Origin: Comamonas fluminis
GTDB taxonomy: Bacteria > Pseudomonadota > Gammaproteobacteria > Burkholderiales > Burkholderiaceae_C
DNA length: 64,000 nucleotides
NCBI RefSeq assembly: GCF_019186805.1
Contig: NZ_CP066783.1
Location: 2,431,501 to 2,495,500, forward strand
Direction: 5' to 3'
The position numbers were made by a program, and so were the translations under genes. Below the pieces are notes generated by a model. It was given only the letters and a program-made list of their open reading frames with translations. It searched no databases and was not told the DNA's origin. Within the stretch, counting starts at the first letter, position 1; the number at the start of each line of letters is the position of its first letter. Positions 45,620 through 54,660 of the stretch are shown in pieces.

Positions 45620-48600
45620 TCAGCGCATGGACGCCGGGCTGAGCGCCGGGGCGCTGGAGCCTGGCACATTCCCCTCGGTCACCAGACGCTCGAAATCCAG
45701 CGGGGGAACGGCGGGACTCATCAGATAGCCCTGCCATGCATAGCAGCGTATGCCTTCCAGAAAGCGGCACTGCGCCAGCGTTTCCACGCCCTCGGCAATG
45801 ACTTCCAGACTCAGACTCTTGGCCAGGGCCACGATGGTGCGCGCAATGGCCGCATCGTTGGGGTCGGTCAGCACATCGCGCACAAAGCTGCGGTCGATCT
45901 TGAGCTGATCGAGCGGCAGGCGCTTGAGATAGGCCAGCGAGGAATAACCAGTGCCAAAGTCATCGAGCGAAAAGCCAATGCCGTAAGACTTGAGCCGCGC
46001 CATCTTGGCAATGGTGCTGTCCACATCGGTCACCAGCATGCCTTCTGTCAGCTCCAGCTTGAGCTTGCGCGCATCCGCGCCATGCTCGGCCAGGGCCTTG
46101 AGCACCTGATCCACAAACCCCGGCTGCAAAAACTGGCTGGGGCTGACGTTGACCGACAGCACCAGCTGGCCAAAGCGCGGGTGCTGGGCCCAGCAGGCCA
46201 GTTGGTGGCAAGCGGCCTGCAGCACCCATTCGCCCAGCGGCAGGATGAAGCCGGTTTCCTCGGCCAGCGGGATGAACTGCGCAGGGGGTACATAACCGCG
46301 TTCCGGGTGCTTCCAGCGCAGCAGGGCTTCGGCCCCGGTAATGCGGCCTATTTCCACCTGGGGCTGATAGAACAGCTCAAACTGACCAGCATCCAGCCCG
46401 GCACGCATATCGTGCTCCAGCGCACGACGTTCCTTAAGGGCGGACTGCAGCTGCGGATCGAAGAAGCAGCGCGTATTGCGCCCCTGGCTCTTGGCCTGGT
46501 ACATGGCCATTTCTGCGCGGCGCAGCACTTCTTCCACCGTCAGTGGCAGGCCGCCAAACAGGCTCAGGCCCATGCTGACGGTGATCTTGCGCGGAATACC
46601 GGCAATTTCCATGGACTCGCGCAGCTCATGCATCCAGTGCTTGGCTTCATGCTCCAGCCGGGCTGCGGCAGCCACCGGGTCGGTACCCAGGTCTTCCAGC
46701 AGCACCACAAAATCATCGCCCCCCTGGCGCGCCATGCTGGCGCCAGCGGGCAGCAAGGCCTTGATGCGCTGGCTCATGACCACCAGCAGCTGATCGCCCT
46801 GTTCCAGCCCATAGGCCTCGTTGAAGGCCTTGAAATTATCAATATCCAGCAGCACCACGCCACCGAAATGCTGGCGCAGCATGCTGGTCTCCAGCGCCTG
46901 CTGCAAACGGTCGGCCATCAGGCGGCGGTTGGGCAGATCGGTCAGCGCATCGTAGAAAGCCAGACGTTTGGCTTCCTGCTCCGCTGCCTTGCGCAGGCTC
47001 TGGTCCTGCAGGACCAAGAGGCAGCCATCGTCCTGCACCACGCCCGAGACCAGAACCGAGCGGCGCTGACCATCCACACCCAGCAGCTGCATTTCCTGCG
47101 AATCAATGGTGTAGGCGCCAGGCGAGCCAACCTGCACATTCCAGGCTTCGGTTTCCAGAGACGACAGCAGGCTTTTCTCCGCCTTCAGTGCGGCGCGGGC
47201 TTTTTCCTGGGCGCTTTGCCAGCGTTGCACCACGCGCTCGTGTTCTGCTGCGTCGGGGTACATCCGCTGCCACCATTGCGCTGAGCTGGTTTCCGGCAAG
47301 GCCGCCTGCCCTGCCAGCCGCAAAAATTCTTCGTTCCAGTAGACAAAGCGCCCATCCAGGTCTTCCATGACCAGACCCACAGGCAGTCTCTGCATCAGAT
47401 TGCGCAACTGCTGATGGCCCTCGCGCTCCATCTGCTCAAAGCGCTTTCGGCCACTGATGTCCTGCACCAGCAGCAGCACACGCTGCTCGCCACTTGAATC
47501 CTTGAGAAATGCAGTCAGCTCGACCCACAGCAGCTCGCCGGTGCGGGCGCGCAGGCAAAACTCCCCACCCGCATGCGAAAACTGCTGCAGATGGTTCACA
47601 TCCATCAGCGTGGCGCATGAGGCACGGTCTTCGGGCACCACCAGCTCAAGCACATTGCGCGCCAGCAGCTCTGACTCTGCATATCCGGTCAGGCGGCAGT
47701 AATGGGGGTTGGCCTTGAGAATGCTGTGGCTGGACAGTTCCAGCTCAACCACGCCCAGCGCCGCCTGCTCGCACATGGCGTGAAAGCGGGCATCGCTTTG
47801 CTGGCGTGCCTGCTTGGAGGAGTGAATGCGCTGCAGCCAGCCTGCACGGGTCTGCCACCAGCCGGAAAAGCCCAGCGCAAAAGCCAGCCCCGCCAAGGTG
47901 CCCAGGGCAAAAATTGCCCACGGCAATGCTTTTTCCAGCCAGGTCACCGCATCAGGAACAGGCTTGAACTGCAGCAGCCAGACCCGGTCATACGCACGCA
48001 TGGTGCGCTCCAGCGCCGCCGTTTGCGCAAAGCTTTTCTGATTGGCGCTCTGCGCCCATAAGGGGCCGGTATAAAGAGTGCTCTCCGTCAGCGCCTTTGC
48101 CGTCTGCGCACCGGTGGCCGGGCCCAGGTCCATCAAGCGCATGGCCACATGCGGATAGACGCTGGCGGGCAGCAGATTGCGGGCGAAATCCGGCAAGATC
48201 AAACTGGCATTCACAATGCCCAGCAACTGCGGTGCCGCGTTGCTGTTTCTGTCCTGAGGGGCAAATACCGGCAGGCGCAGCAAGACGCCCAGCGGGCTGT
48301 CCGCTACCTGATAGAGGTGATAAGCGCCAGAGACGCTGATGGTCTGACTCTTCCACGCCGACTGCAAAGACTGCCAGGCGACCGATGGCTGGCGCGCGTT
48401 GCTGCCGCTCAGCATTTCATTGCCCTTGTACGGCCAGACGGCAGACACCTCAAAGTTGAAAGGCGGCTCTCCAGCTTCGGCCTGCGGATTGGGTTCTGTG
48501 ACCCGCGTCAAGCTCAAGGCCTGCAATCCGTGCAATCGCACTTGTGACAGCGCATGGTGCGCCTGCTCGGCAAACAGTTGCTGGCTTTCGTCCGCTTCGC

Positions 48601-48835
48601 CTTGCAAGGACAGCGCCACCTGCTCCAGCACTTCCCGGTATGCCTGCAGCCGCTGCTGCAGCATCTGCACGGTTTGCTCGGCACTGCTGTCCAGCCTTTG
48701 CCCCGCCCGGTTCTGCATATTGCTGTGTACCAGCCAGCCGCCCAGTGCTCCGCAGCCCACACCCAGAGCCAGCGCCGTGAAAGCGAGCCCGAAACGGCGT
48801 GTCTTCAACGATGAACGAAGAACAGAACGCGACAT
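45620..48835 (-). CDS. CHASE/PAS-GGDEF-EAL cyclic-di-GMP signalling protein
   Basis: 1071 residues. N-terminal transmembrane helix and a CHASE-like periplasmic sensor (about 30-300), a second helix, two PAS regions (about 350-560), a GGDEF domain whose active-site motif reads GGDDF (about 700), and a C-terminal EAL domain with EALLRW, DDFGTGYSSLAYLKRLPLDQLKIDRSF and VIAEGVETL. The EAL motifs needed for phosphodiesterase activity look intact. The Glu-to-Asp change in GGDEF may weaken cyclase activity. Confidence 0.9.
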   Translation of the reverse strand: MSRSVLRSSLKTRRFGLAFTALALGVGCGALGGWLVHSNMQNRAGQRLDSSAEQTVQMLQQRLQAYREVLEQVALSLQGEADESQQLFAEQAHHALSQVRLHGLQALSLTRVTEPNPQAEAGEPPFNFEVSAVWPYKGNEMLSGSNARQPSVAWQSLQSAWKSQTISVSGAYHLYQVADSPLGVLLRLPVFAPQDRNSNAAPQLLGIVNASLILPDFARNLLPASVYPHVAMRLMDLGPATGAQTAKALTESTLYTGPLWAQSANQKSFAQTAALERTMRAYDRVWLLQFKPVPDAVTWLEKALPWAIFALGTLAGLAFALGFSGWWQTRAGWLQRIHSSKQARQQSDARFHAMCEQAALGVVELELSSHSILKANPHYCRLTGYAESELLARNVLELVVPEDRASCATLMDVNHLQQFSHAGGEFCLRARTGELLWVELTAFLKDSSGEQRVLLLVQDISGRKRFEQMEREGHQQLRNLMQRLPVGLVMEDLDGRFVYWNEEFLRLAGQAALPETSSAQWWQRMYPDAAEHERVVQRWQSAQEKARAALKAEKSLLSSLETEAWNVQVGSPGAYTIDSQEMQLLGVDGQRRSVLVSGVVQDDGCLLVLQDQSLRKAAEQEAKRLAFYDALTDLPNRRLMADRLQQALETSMLRQHFGGVVLLDIDNFKAFNEAYGLEQGDQLLVVMSQRIKALLPAGASMARQGGDDFVVLLEDLGTDPVAAAARLEHEAKHWMHELRESMEIAGIPRKITVSMGLSLFGGLPLTVEEVLRRAEMAMYQAKSQGRNTRCFFDPQLQSALKERRALEHDMRAGLDAGQFELFYQPQVEIGRITGAEALLRWKHPERGYVPPAQFIPLAEETGFILPLGEWVLQAACHQLACWAQHPRFGQLVLSVNVSPSQFLQPGFVDQVLKALAEHGADARKLKLELTEGMLVTDVDSTIAKMARLKSYGIGFSLDDFGTGYSSLAYLKRLPLDQLKIDRSFVRDVLTDPNDAAIARTIVALAKSLSLEVIAEGVETLAQCRFLEGIRCYAWQGYLMSPAVPPLDFERLVTEGNVPGSSAPALSPASMR

Positions 48836-49253
48836 GCAAAAACCAGAGGGAAGCTGAATGGGAAAACCACCTGTTCTGCCATCACCGCCAGCAAGCCAGC
48901 ACCCGGTGAGCCAATACAGAACACTGATGACTAGTGTGTAGGAAGCTGCTTACATATCCAAGACATTTACGTGCTCGTGTTTACCCTCGGGGCTCTCGAT
49001 GACTCACTCTGGACCCTCAATGAAATCACCTCCCAGCACAGAACATTCGTGCGGAAAGTGCTGCAAAATCAAGAGCATTTCGCCCCCAATTTCCTTGATG
49101 AATGTCAATTTTTGTCAACATTGGAAACGACTACAAACTGCTACCAGAACGCACAAAATAATTCATGGAGTGTTTGTTTTAAGCAACAATCAGCAAGCCT
49201 GAAAAGACCCTGGAACGCCTAGCGTGATTGGGCCCAACACCATCCCCCGCACC
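48836..49253. other. intergenic region
   Basis: About 420 bp between divergent genes. A short open frame (48971-49222) has no ribosome site and a composition unlike the neighbours, so I do not call it. The AT-rich stretch near 49080-49180 probably holds the promoter for the flavodoxin-like gene. Confidence 0.4.
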
Positions 49254-49754
49254 ATGACCTGCTCCCACCACCTGCTCATCGTCTATCACACACTCACCGG
49301 CGGCAGCCTGCAGATGGCGCAGGCCGCCGCCGAAGGTGCGCAAATGGAATCAGGGGTCAATGTGCAACTGCTGCACGCCTCGCAGGCCAGTGCATCACAC
49401 CTGCTGGGCGCGCAGGGCTATCTGTTTGCCACGCCGGAAAACCTGGCAGCCATCAGCGGCGTCATGAAGGATTTTTTTGACCGCAGCTACTACGGCGCGC
49501 TGGACCGTATTCAGGGCCGCCCCTATGCCAGCCTGATCTGCGCGGGCAGTGATGGGCACAATGCAGCCCGGCAGATGGAGCGCATCTGCACGGGCTGGCG
49601 GCTCAAGCCTGTGGCCGAGCCGCTGATTGTCTGCACCCATGCCCAGACGCCCGAAGCCATACTCGCGCCCAAACACATTCCCGAAGCCGAGCTTCAGCGC
49701 TGCCGCGAACTGGGCCAGTCCATGGCGGCAGGTCTGCTCATGGGAATCTTCTGA
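49254..49754 (+). CDS. flavodoxin-fold NAD(P)H-dependent oxidoreductase-like protein
   Basis: ATG at 49254 (MTCSHHLLIVYHTLTGGS) is preferred over 49224. 166 residues, flavodoxin-like: FMN phosphate loop YHTLTGGS near the start, GYLFATPENLAAISGVMKDFFDRSYYG and SLICAGSDGHNAARQM later. It probably binds FMN and reduces quinones or similar compounds, but substrate is unknown. It is followed 24 bp downstream by a prepilin peptidase gene. Confidence 0.75.
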   Translation: MTCSHHLLIVYHTLTGGSLQMAQAAAEGAQMESGVNVQLLHASQASASHLLGAQGYLFATPENLAAISGVMKDFFDRSYYGALDRIQGRPYASLICAGSDGHNAARQMERICTGWRLKPVAEPLIVCTHAQTPEAILAPKHIPEAELQRCRELGQSMAAGLLMGIF

Positions 49755-49778
49755 CTTCACCCGCTTGCAGACCCCTTG

Positions 49779-50474
49779 ATGACTTTTTCAACCACCGCCC
49801 TGCTGGGCGCTCTTCTGTGCGGCCTGCTTGCCCTGCTGCTGGCGCCGCTGGTGTTTCGCATTCCCCAGCGCCTGACCCAGCAATGGGTTCGTGAAATCAA
49901 CGAATACACCGATATGGAGCTGAGCGGGTTGCAGCCTGAGGCCAGCCCCTTGAGCCGCCCGCAGGCCGCTCTGCTGATCGCCGCAGCTGCGCTGCTGAGC
50001 TATGCAGCGCTTGCCATCAAGGGCCTGAACCCCGAAGGGGTAGCGCTCAGCCTTTATTTTCTGGGCATGCTGCTACTGGTTGCTATCAATATCAAAGTTC
50101 TGCTGCTGCCCGATATCGTCGTGCAGCCCATGCTGTGGGCTGGTTTGCTCTACCACGCCTATGCAGGATCAGCTCCAGCGCATATCTATGGCGCTGCCAT
50201 TGGCTATCTGGCCCCTTTTCTGCTGGCGCTGCTGATGCAGAAGCTGGCGCGCAGCGAGTTCCTGGGCCGAGGTGACTTCAAAGCCATGGCCATGGCGGGT
50301 GCCTGGCTTGGTGCAGCGGGCATGCCGCTGTTTTTTGCGGGCTTCGTCGCCGGTTTTGTGGTCTGGGCAACAGCGGTATGGCTGGCACGCAATAAAGCCC
50401 GCTGCTTTGTCAGCACCGGCCCCGCCCATCTGGCAGGCGCATTGACCGCGGTGTTCACCCCCTTGCTGGCATAA
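49779..50474 (+). CDS. A24 prepilin-peptidase-like membrane aspartyl protease
   Basis: 231 residues, about six transmembrane segments, with the GxGD aspartyl motif in SEFLGRGDFKAMAMAGAWLGA (about residue 162) and a second Asp in LLPDIVVQPMLWAG (about 113). The N-terminal cytoplasmic CxxC methylase domain of PilD is absent, as in TadV/CpaA-type peptidases. It could process Tad/Flp pilins, but no pilus genes are in the window. Confidence 0.75.
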   Translation: MTFSTTALLGALLCGLLALLLAPLVFRIPQRLTQQWVREINEYTDMELSGLQPEASPLSRPQAALLIAAAALLSYAALAIKGLNPEGVALSLYFLGMLLLVAINIKVLLLPDIVVQPMLWAGLLYHAYAGSAPAHIYGAAIGYLAPFLLALLMQKLARSEFLGRGDFKAMAMAGAWLGAAGMPLFFAGFVAGFVVWATAVWLARNKARCFVSTGPAHLAGALTAVFTPLLA

Positions 50475-50481
50475 GCCAGCC

Positions 50482-50520
50482 AAAAAAATCCCGCAGGGCG
50501 CAGGCCTTGCGGGATTTCTT
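50482..50520. terminator. bidirectional terminator between convergent genes
   Basis: AAATCCCGCA (486-495 of the 50-kb block) and TGCGGGATTT pair perfectly, with A-rich and T-rich tails on the two sides. It ends transcripts of the prepilin peptidase gene (+) and prfH (-). Confidence 0.85.
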
Positions 50521-50523
50521 CTA

Positions 50524-51117
50524 TCAGCCACGCATCAGCTTCACAGGCTTGCCGCGCTCCACCTGCCAGTGCTGCTGGCTGCGCTGGCGGGCCGATTGCT
50601 GCAGCCCTTCTTGCTGCCGCTGCGCCAGCTTCAGCGCAATCAGCTCACGCGCCAGGCGCTTGTTAGCGTGCTGGCTGCGCTCGGTCATCACTTTCACCGC
50701 AATGCCACTGCCCACATGCACGGCATGCACTGCCGAATCCGTGGTGTTGACATGCTGGCCGCCTTTGCCAGAGGCGCGGCAGGCCTGAAAGATGATTTCA
50801 CCTTCGTGCGGCAGCGCCTCAGGAGCCTCGCAGCGCTGCACGGCCACAAACCAGTTCTTGCGCGGGTGATACGGCCTGAACGGGCTGGCAAACACCCATT
50901 GAATGGTGCCCAGCCATTCAGCCAGCCACAGCGGCATGGATTCCGCATCCACGCGCAGCAGCGCGGATTTGCAACCGGCTGCAGTGGGCAGCTCTTCCAG
51001 AATTTGCATGACCGTGCCCTCACGTTCGGCGCAGCGCAGCAGCTCTCGCAAAGTCAGGCGCGCAGCATGTTCGCACTCGGCAGGGCCATGCGCAGCCGTA
51101 ATCTGAATCAGCAGCAT
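50524..51117 (-). CDS. prfH: peptide chain release factor-like protein PrfH
   Basis: 197 residues with the GGQ motif in ACRASGKGGQHVNTTDSAVHAVHV (about residue 111) and a basic C-terminus, but no full release-factor decoding domain. By family knowledge PrfH acts on ribosomes cleaved at the 16S decoding centre, freeing stalled peptide before RtcB ligates the rRNA. The start overlaps the rtcB stop by 10 bp, the usual rtcB-prfH pairing. Confidence 0.92.
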   Translation of the reverse strand: MLLIQITAAHGPAECEHAARLTLRELLRCAEREGTVMQILEELPTAAGCKSALLRVDAESMPLWLAEWLGTIQWVFASPFRPYHPRKNWFVAVQRCEAPEALPHEGEIIFQACRASGKGGQHVNTTDSAVHAVHVGSGIAVKVMTERSQHANKRLARELIALKLAQRQQEGLQQSARQRSQQHWQVERGKPVKLMRG

Positions 51118-52262
51118 TGCATGGCTCCTTTCTTGTACGTCAGCAACGGCTTCAGCCGTGCCACCAGCGTCAAAAGACCGGCTTCCTGCAAGCTGGCAAC
51201 CACGCCATCCACATCTTTGTAGGCCTGCGGGGCTTCCTCGTAGATCAGCTCGCGGTCGGCGCAGACCACCGTGCTGTCAAAACGCGTCTGCTGCAGATCG
51301 GTCAGCGAAAACCTGGGCCTGAGCCTGCCCATGCAGTCCGAACGCGCCCATTTACGGCCCGCACCGTGGGCCAGCGAATGCAGAGCCTCGTCGCGGTCTG
51401 CGGCTGGGCGCACCAGATAGCTGTAGTCACCACGCGAGCCGGGAATGACCACCAACCCCTCATCGGCAGGCGTTGCGCCCTTGCGGTGCAAAAAGCCCTG
51501 CTGCCCGCGCCAGTCATGGCGCTGCACATGGTTGTGGCTGATATCCAGCACCTGACGCAGCTCCACCCGCAAGGCCTTGGCCATGCGCTGCGCAATCATG
51601 CGGCGGTTGAGCTGGGCATAGGCAATCGCCGCCTCGTGCTGCTGCCAGTAGGCGTCAGCCTCGGGGCTGGCTGCGGCCAGACCTCCGTGGTTGAAACGCT
51701 CTACATGCTCACGCAAGATGGCACCGCCCAGCCCGCGCGAGCCGCTATGCACCATCAGATAAACGCACTTTTTATCCAGCGCACTCTCTTCATAGAGTGT
51801 GTCCACAGCCTGCAGCTCGGCAAAGTGATTGCCCCCGCCAATCGTGCCCAGGCTTTGCAGCAAGGCATCGGCCGTGGCCACGCCGCTGCGCTGCGCCAGC
51901 GCCTGCAAACCGGCCCTATCGACCTCGTCCAGCAAGACCCCGGGCAGCGGCCCGTCAATCACGCCCAGCGCTTTTTCCAGCTTGCTGGGCGATGTCTTGT
52001 GCGCCTTCAGGCTGGTGGCGTGCAGCGCCATGCCACAGCCAATATCGCCGCCGACCAGTGCCGGATAAAAGCGTTCTGTTGAAAAAAATGCAGCCCCCAC
52101 CGGATAGCCGCGCCCCGGGTGCAGATCAGGCAGCCCGACGGCTGCACGAATGCCCTGCAAATTGCGGGCGGTGGTGTGGAGTTGCTCGATGGCAGCGCTT
52201 TCCATCCAGACGCTGCGGTTGGCGAACACCTGAACATAGGTGTCCATCAAAGAATTGCCCAT
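51108..52262 (-). CDS. rtcB: RNA-splicing ligase RtcB (PrfH-associated type)
   Basis: 384 residues. Motifs: VGGDIGCGMALHA (about residue 75, metal-binding Cys), GTIGGGNHFAEL (about 145), SGSRGLGGAI, DISHNHVQRH (about 245), and SLAHGAGRKWARS with the guanylylated His (about 305). It joins 2',3'-cyclic phosphate to 5'-OH ends using GTP and Mn. Paired with prfH it would repair colicin-type damage to 16S rRNA. ATG at 52262 or 52247 (MDTYVQVFANRSVW). Confidence 0.93.
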   Translation of the reverse strand: MGNSLMDTYVQVFANRSVWMESAAIEQLHTTARNLQGIRAAVGLPDLHPGRGYPVGAAFFSTERFYPALVGGDIGCGMALHATSLKAHKTSPSKLEKALGVIDGPLPGVLLDEVDRAGLQALAQRSGVATADALLQSLGTIGGGNHFAELQAVDTLYEESALDKKCVYLMVHSGSRGLGGAILREHVERFNHGGLAAASPEADAYWQQHEAAIAYAQLNRRMIAQRMAKALRVELRQVLDISHNHVQRHDWRGQQGFLHRKGATPADEGLVVIPGSRGDYSYLVRPAADRDEALHSLAHGAGRKWARSDCMGRLRPRFSLTDLQQTRFDSTVVCADRELIYEEAPQAYKDVDGVVASLQEAGLLTLVARLKPLLTYKKGAMQCC

Positions 52263-52447
52263 TGATTGGCCTTTGAATCAAACGTGTCTTGAACGGCTGC
52301 GCACGGCGCAGCCGCGAGGTGCATGAAGACATGCAGCAGTCGCAAAACGTCTGATTCAAAGCGTCTGAATCAAAGCAACGCGCAGCAAACAGCCTGCCTG
52401 CTTGGGGCAAGGTATCTAGCTGCAGCGTGAAAAAAGGCGCTAAAGGC

Positions 52448-52489
52448 TCAGGCGTTCACGGCTGCAAAGGGCGTTGTCAGATGGGACAT
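52448..52489 (-). CDS. 13-codon leader ORF upstream of rtcB
   Basis: On the minus strand AGGAGAAAGCC precedes ATG and the product MSHLTTPFAAVNA. The ribosome site is the best in the region. The ORF lies about 185 bp upstream of rtcB in the same direction. It may be a leader peptide, possibly sensing ribosome state, or a real small protein. No evidence of attenuation hairpins directly after it. Confidence 0.4.
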   Translation of the reverse strand: MSHLTTPFAAVNA

Positions 52490-52588
52490 GGCTTTCTCCT
52501 TTGCGTGAATAGGGATGGTGGCGCTGCAGCGCAGTGAAAACGGCTGCAGGCTTGAAGGTTGGCGATTCTAGGGACGAGCCATTGCCAA

Positions 52589-52604
52589 AGCAAATGCTTC
52601 GCCT
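52589..52604 (-). promoter_or_regulatory. possible sigma-54 promoter for the rtcB operon
   Basis: Minus strand reads AGGCGAAGCATTTGCT: GG and GC separated by 10 bases, with TTGC at the -12 end. RtcB operons are often controlled by RtcR and sigma-54. The -24 half matches the consensus poorly and no rtcR gene is in the window. Confidence 0.25.
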
Positions 52605-52666
52605 GCATTTCAGCTGCATCTGTGGCTTGTTGCATACAGTGTGCAGCCAGCCCGAATTACTACGGT

Positions 52667-52693
52667 ATTCATAGCTAGCAGCGCAATACAGAC
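52667..52693 (-). repeat. dispersed repeat, copy F
   Basis: Minus strand reads GTCTGTATTGCGCTGCTAGC then TATGAAT, a variant of the family. CGCAATACAGAC also occurs near 39012 in ligA. Confidence 0.35.
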
Positions 52694-52804
52694 AATCACC
52701 AGAGGCCATTCACACCAAATATTGCAACTCACTTGCGCTGGCAAGCCTGCCCGGCGGGCGATCTCCACTACCATCAAAACCCTGTACTTCACGCCTTCCT
52801 CAGC

Positions 52805-53602
52805 ATGAGCGAACAGCCTCAATCTCAGAACCCTCAGCCCCCTCAGAGCCTGACCTTGCAGCAACTGCTGGCCCATACCCTGGCCGAGCTGGGCATTGAA
52901 ACTCAGGAACAAAGCGAGCGCCTGCTGCTGGACGACGGCCTGCAACTGGCGCCGCATATGGTGGACATGGCCGCGCAGTCCAATGGCAGCTGGCGCACCA
53001 GCACGGTGATAGAGGTCTATCACCCGCTGATCGAAGATGTGCTGTTTGAGTATCAGCACAGCGCAGGCGCCTCGCAGCTGGCCGCACTGCATGAGGGCTT
53101 CAACACCTGGGCGCGCATGGATCTGGTCACGCTGCGCGATGCCGTGCAACCCGAGCTGGAGCGCCCATCGCTGGGCCTGGGATATACCGATGAAGCCACG
53201 GGCGAGGCCTATCAGCGCCAGGTGGTGCTGGGCCCAACCGGGCACTATCAGCAGCAGCCGCCTGAAGAGAAAAAGGCTTGCCCCATCCATGCAGGCAGCG
53301 AGGATGAGAGCGCAGAGGAAGAAACAGAAACAGAAGCCGAAGAAAGCGAGCACGACTTCTGCCCCTGCTGCCTGTTTACCAACAGCATGCAAGCCTTCGC
53401 CGATCTGCTCAAAAGCCGCGAATTTCTGGGCGTGCGCCTGTATGCCGCCCGCGATGCGCAAGGCGAAGTCAGCGCCGATTGCCGTGTTAACGGCCATGAC
53501 TTTCCAGCAGCCCTGCCCTATCTGCAGGCCTATGCGCAAAGCTGGCCGCAGGCGGGGCTGGAGTTTCGCAAGCAGTACGTCATCATCCGTAACCAGCCCT
53601 AA
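52805..53602 (+). CDS. DUF6348-like protein
   Basis: ATG at 52805 (MSEQPQSQNPQPPQ) is preferred over 52733. 265 residues: Pro/Gln-rich start, a globular region (LAHTLAELGIETQEQSERLLLDDGLQ), an acidic Glu-rich linker (about 160-195), then HDFCPCCLFTNSMQAFADLL with a Cys cluster (about residue 200). I recall this pattern from DUF6348, unverified. It overlaps the next ORF by TAATG, so translation is coupled. Function unknown. Confidence 0.6.
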   Translation: MSEQPQSQNPQPPQSLTLQQLLAHTLAELGIETQEQSERLLLDDGLQLAPHMVDMAAQSNGSWRTSTVIEVYHPLIEDVLFEYQHSAGASQLAALHEGFNTWARMDLVTLRDAVQPELERPSLGLGYTDEATGEAYQRQVVLGPTGHYQQQPPEEKKACPIHAGSEDESAEEETETEAEESEHDFCPCCLFTNSMQAFADLLKSREFLGVRLYAARDAQGEVSADCRVNGHDFPAALPYLQAYAQSWPQAGLEFRKQYVIIRNQP

Positions 53603-53877
53603 TGAACAGCGCCCAGTTGAGCCGAATCCTTACCGTGCTGGCCGAGATGCAGGCGGGCGACTGTGATGCCGCACAACTGGCCGATGCGCTGCGCGGCAAT
53701 GTCCGGGCCATGGAAGGTCTGCCCTACGACCCACGGCGGCAACTGGAATATCTGGCCGATGCTTTGCAGCAAGCAGCCGAGCTGCAAGCCGATGGTTTTG
53801 AATCAGCCTTGCCAGATTTACTGAAGCAACTGCAGCAATGGCTGCACGCCTATGAACAGTCAACCCCCTCACTCTGA
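53602..53877 (+). CDS. small helical protein of unknown function
   Basis: 91 residues, almost entirely helical and acidic (MNSAQLSRILTVLAEMQAG, LEYLADALQQAAELQADGFE). Its ATG overlaps the preceding stop, and its end overlaps the next ORF by 26 bp. Family not recognised. It reads like a partner or immunity-type small protein, but that is a guess. Confidence 0.6.
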   Translation: MNSAQLSRILTVLAEMQAGDCDAAQLADALRGNVRAMEGLPYDPRRQLEYLADALQQAAELQADGFESALPDLLKQLQQWLHAYEQSTPSL

Positions 53878-54244
53878 CCTGGCGGCCATGCAAGCCGCCC
53901 AGCGCCAGCGCACCCTGAACGCCTTGCTTCAGGTCACTGCGGGGCAGGCGGATGTCTGCTGCGCCCCACTCAATGGCTTTGGCATGTTTGGCTGGGTCTA
54001 CGAAGGCGGCGCCAGCACGGGGGATGGCAGTGCCGTCATGCAAGGAGATCTGAACTACGGACTGCACTATCTGGGCCACATGATGGATCAGGGCTTTGAG
54101 ACCGCTTTTGCCGTGGTGCAAAGCAGCCAGCCGCTGCTGGTTTGTCTCAAGACCTGGGAGCCCGGCGAGCCAGAACCCGAATGGCCCGCGCAGAACTGGA
54201 GCCAGATTTACCGCCACGCACAGGAGGACAGCCATGGCTTTTGA
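53852..54244 (+). CDS. hypothetical protein of the coupled cluster
   Basis: 130 residues. VCCAPLNGFGMFGWVYEGG, HYLGHMMDQGFETAFAVVQSS and KTWEPGEPEPEWPAQNWSQIY look like an alpha/beta globular domain. No recognised family. It overlaps the upstream ORF by 26 bp and the downstream ORF by 11 bp, so all are translated together. Confidence 0.65.
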   Translation: MNSQPPHSDLAAMQAAQRQRTLNALLQVTAGQADVCCAPLNGFGMFGWVYEGGASTGDGSAVMQGDLNYGLHYLGHMMDQGFETAFAVVQSSQPLLVCLKTWEPGEPEPEWPAQNWSQIYRHAQEDSHGF

Positions 54245-54551
54245 CCTCATGGTGGGCACCGGCTTTCGGGTGAAAGACCGGCCCAGCATCGTCGGCGCCA
54301 TTGAACTTGATGAGCTGCCGGAGTTCAGCCGGCTGCTCAAGCGCTCTGACTCGTTCTTTCTGCACCGTATCTCCAACCTGTTTGACGACCAGCAGTTTTC
54401 GCTGGCCGAAGTCGATCAGGCGCTGGGCGATTTGCTGCCGCTGCTGACCCAGGCCATGCCGGATGCCGAGCGCGCCCTGCTGCACAAGCTGATTGCGGTG
54501 CTGGCTTTTGCCCAGCGCCAGCAGTTGCCGCTGTTCGGTGTAGCCGACTGA
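54234..54551 (+). CDS. hypothetical protein of the coupled cluster
   Basis: ATG at 54234 follows AGGAGG by 5 bp; longer frames are artefacts. 105 residues: FDLMVGTGFRVKDRPSIVGAI, then DSFFLHRISNLFDD and helices rich in Leu/Ala (LLTQAMPDAERALLHKLIAVLAFAQRQQ). Family not recognised. Confidence 0.65.
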   Translation: MAFDLMVGTGFRVKDRPSIVGAIELDELPEFSRLLKRSDSFFLHRISNLFDDQQFSLAEVDQALGDLLPLLTQAMPDAERALLHKLIAVLAFAQRQQLPLFGVAD

Positions 54552-54596
54552 TGCATACAGCAGAAAAAACAGCCATAACCACCCCAAACCCATCAT

Positions 54597-54628
54597 ATAT
54601 AAGCGCTAGCAGCTATCAAATTTGATAA
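54597..54628 (+). repeat. dispersed repeat, copy G
   Basis: ATAAGCGCTAGCAGCTATCA then AATTTGATA, the clearest copy in the window. It separates the coupled cluster from the DUF6138-like gene. Confidence 0.5.
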
Positions 54629-54660
54629 CTCATTCGCTCCAGATTTCTGTACACCACCGT

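Larger units (their letters stand above)
52490..52804. other. upstream control region of rtcB and the divergent cluster
   Basis: About 300 bp without a convincing gene other than the start of the divergent cluster. It holds a dispersed-repeat copy (52667-52693) and a possible sigma-54 site on the minus strand (listed). Confidence 0.4.

Noticed and set aside
48971..49222. 83-codon ORF in the intergenic region
   Set aside because: No ribosome site and a composition unlike real genes here.
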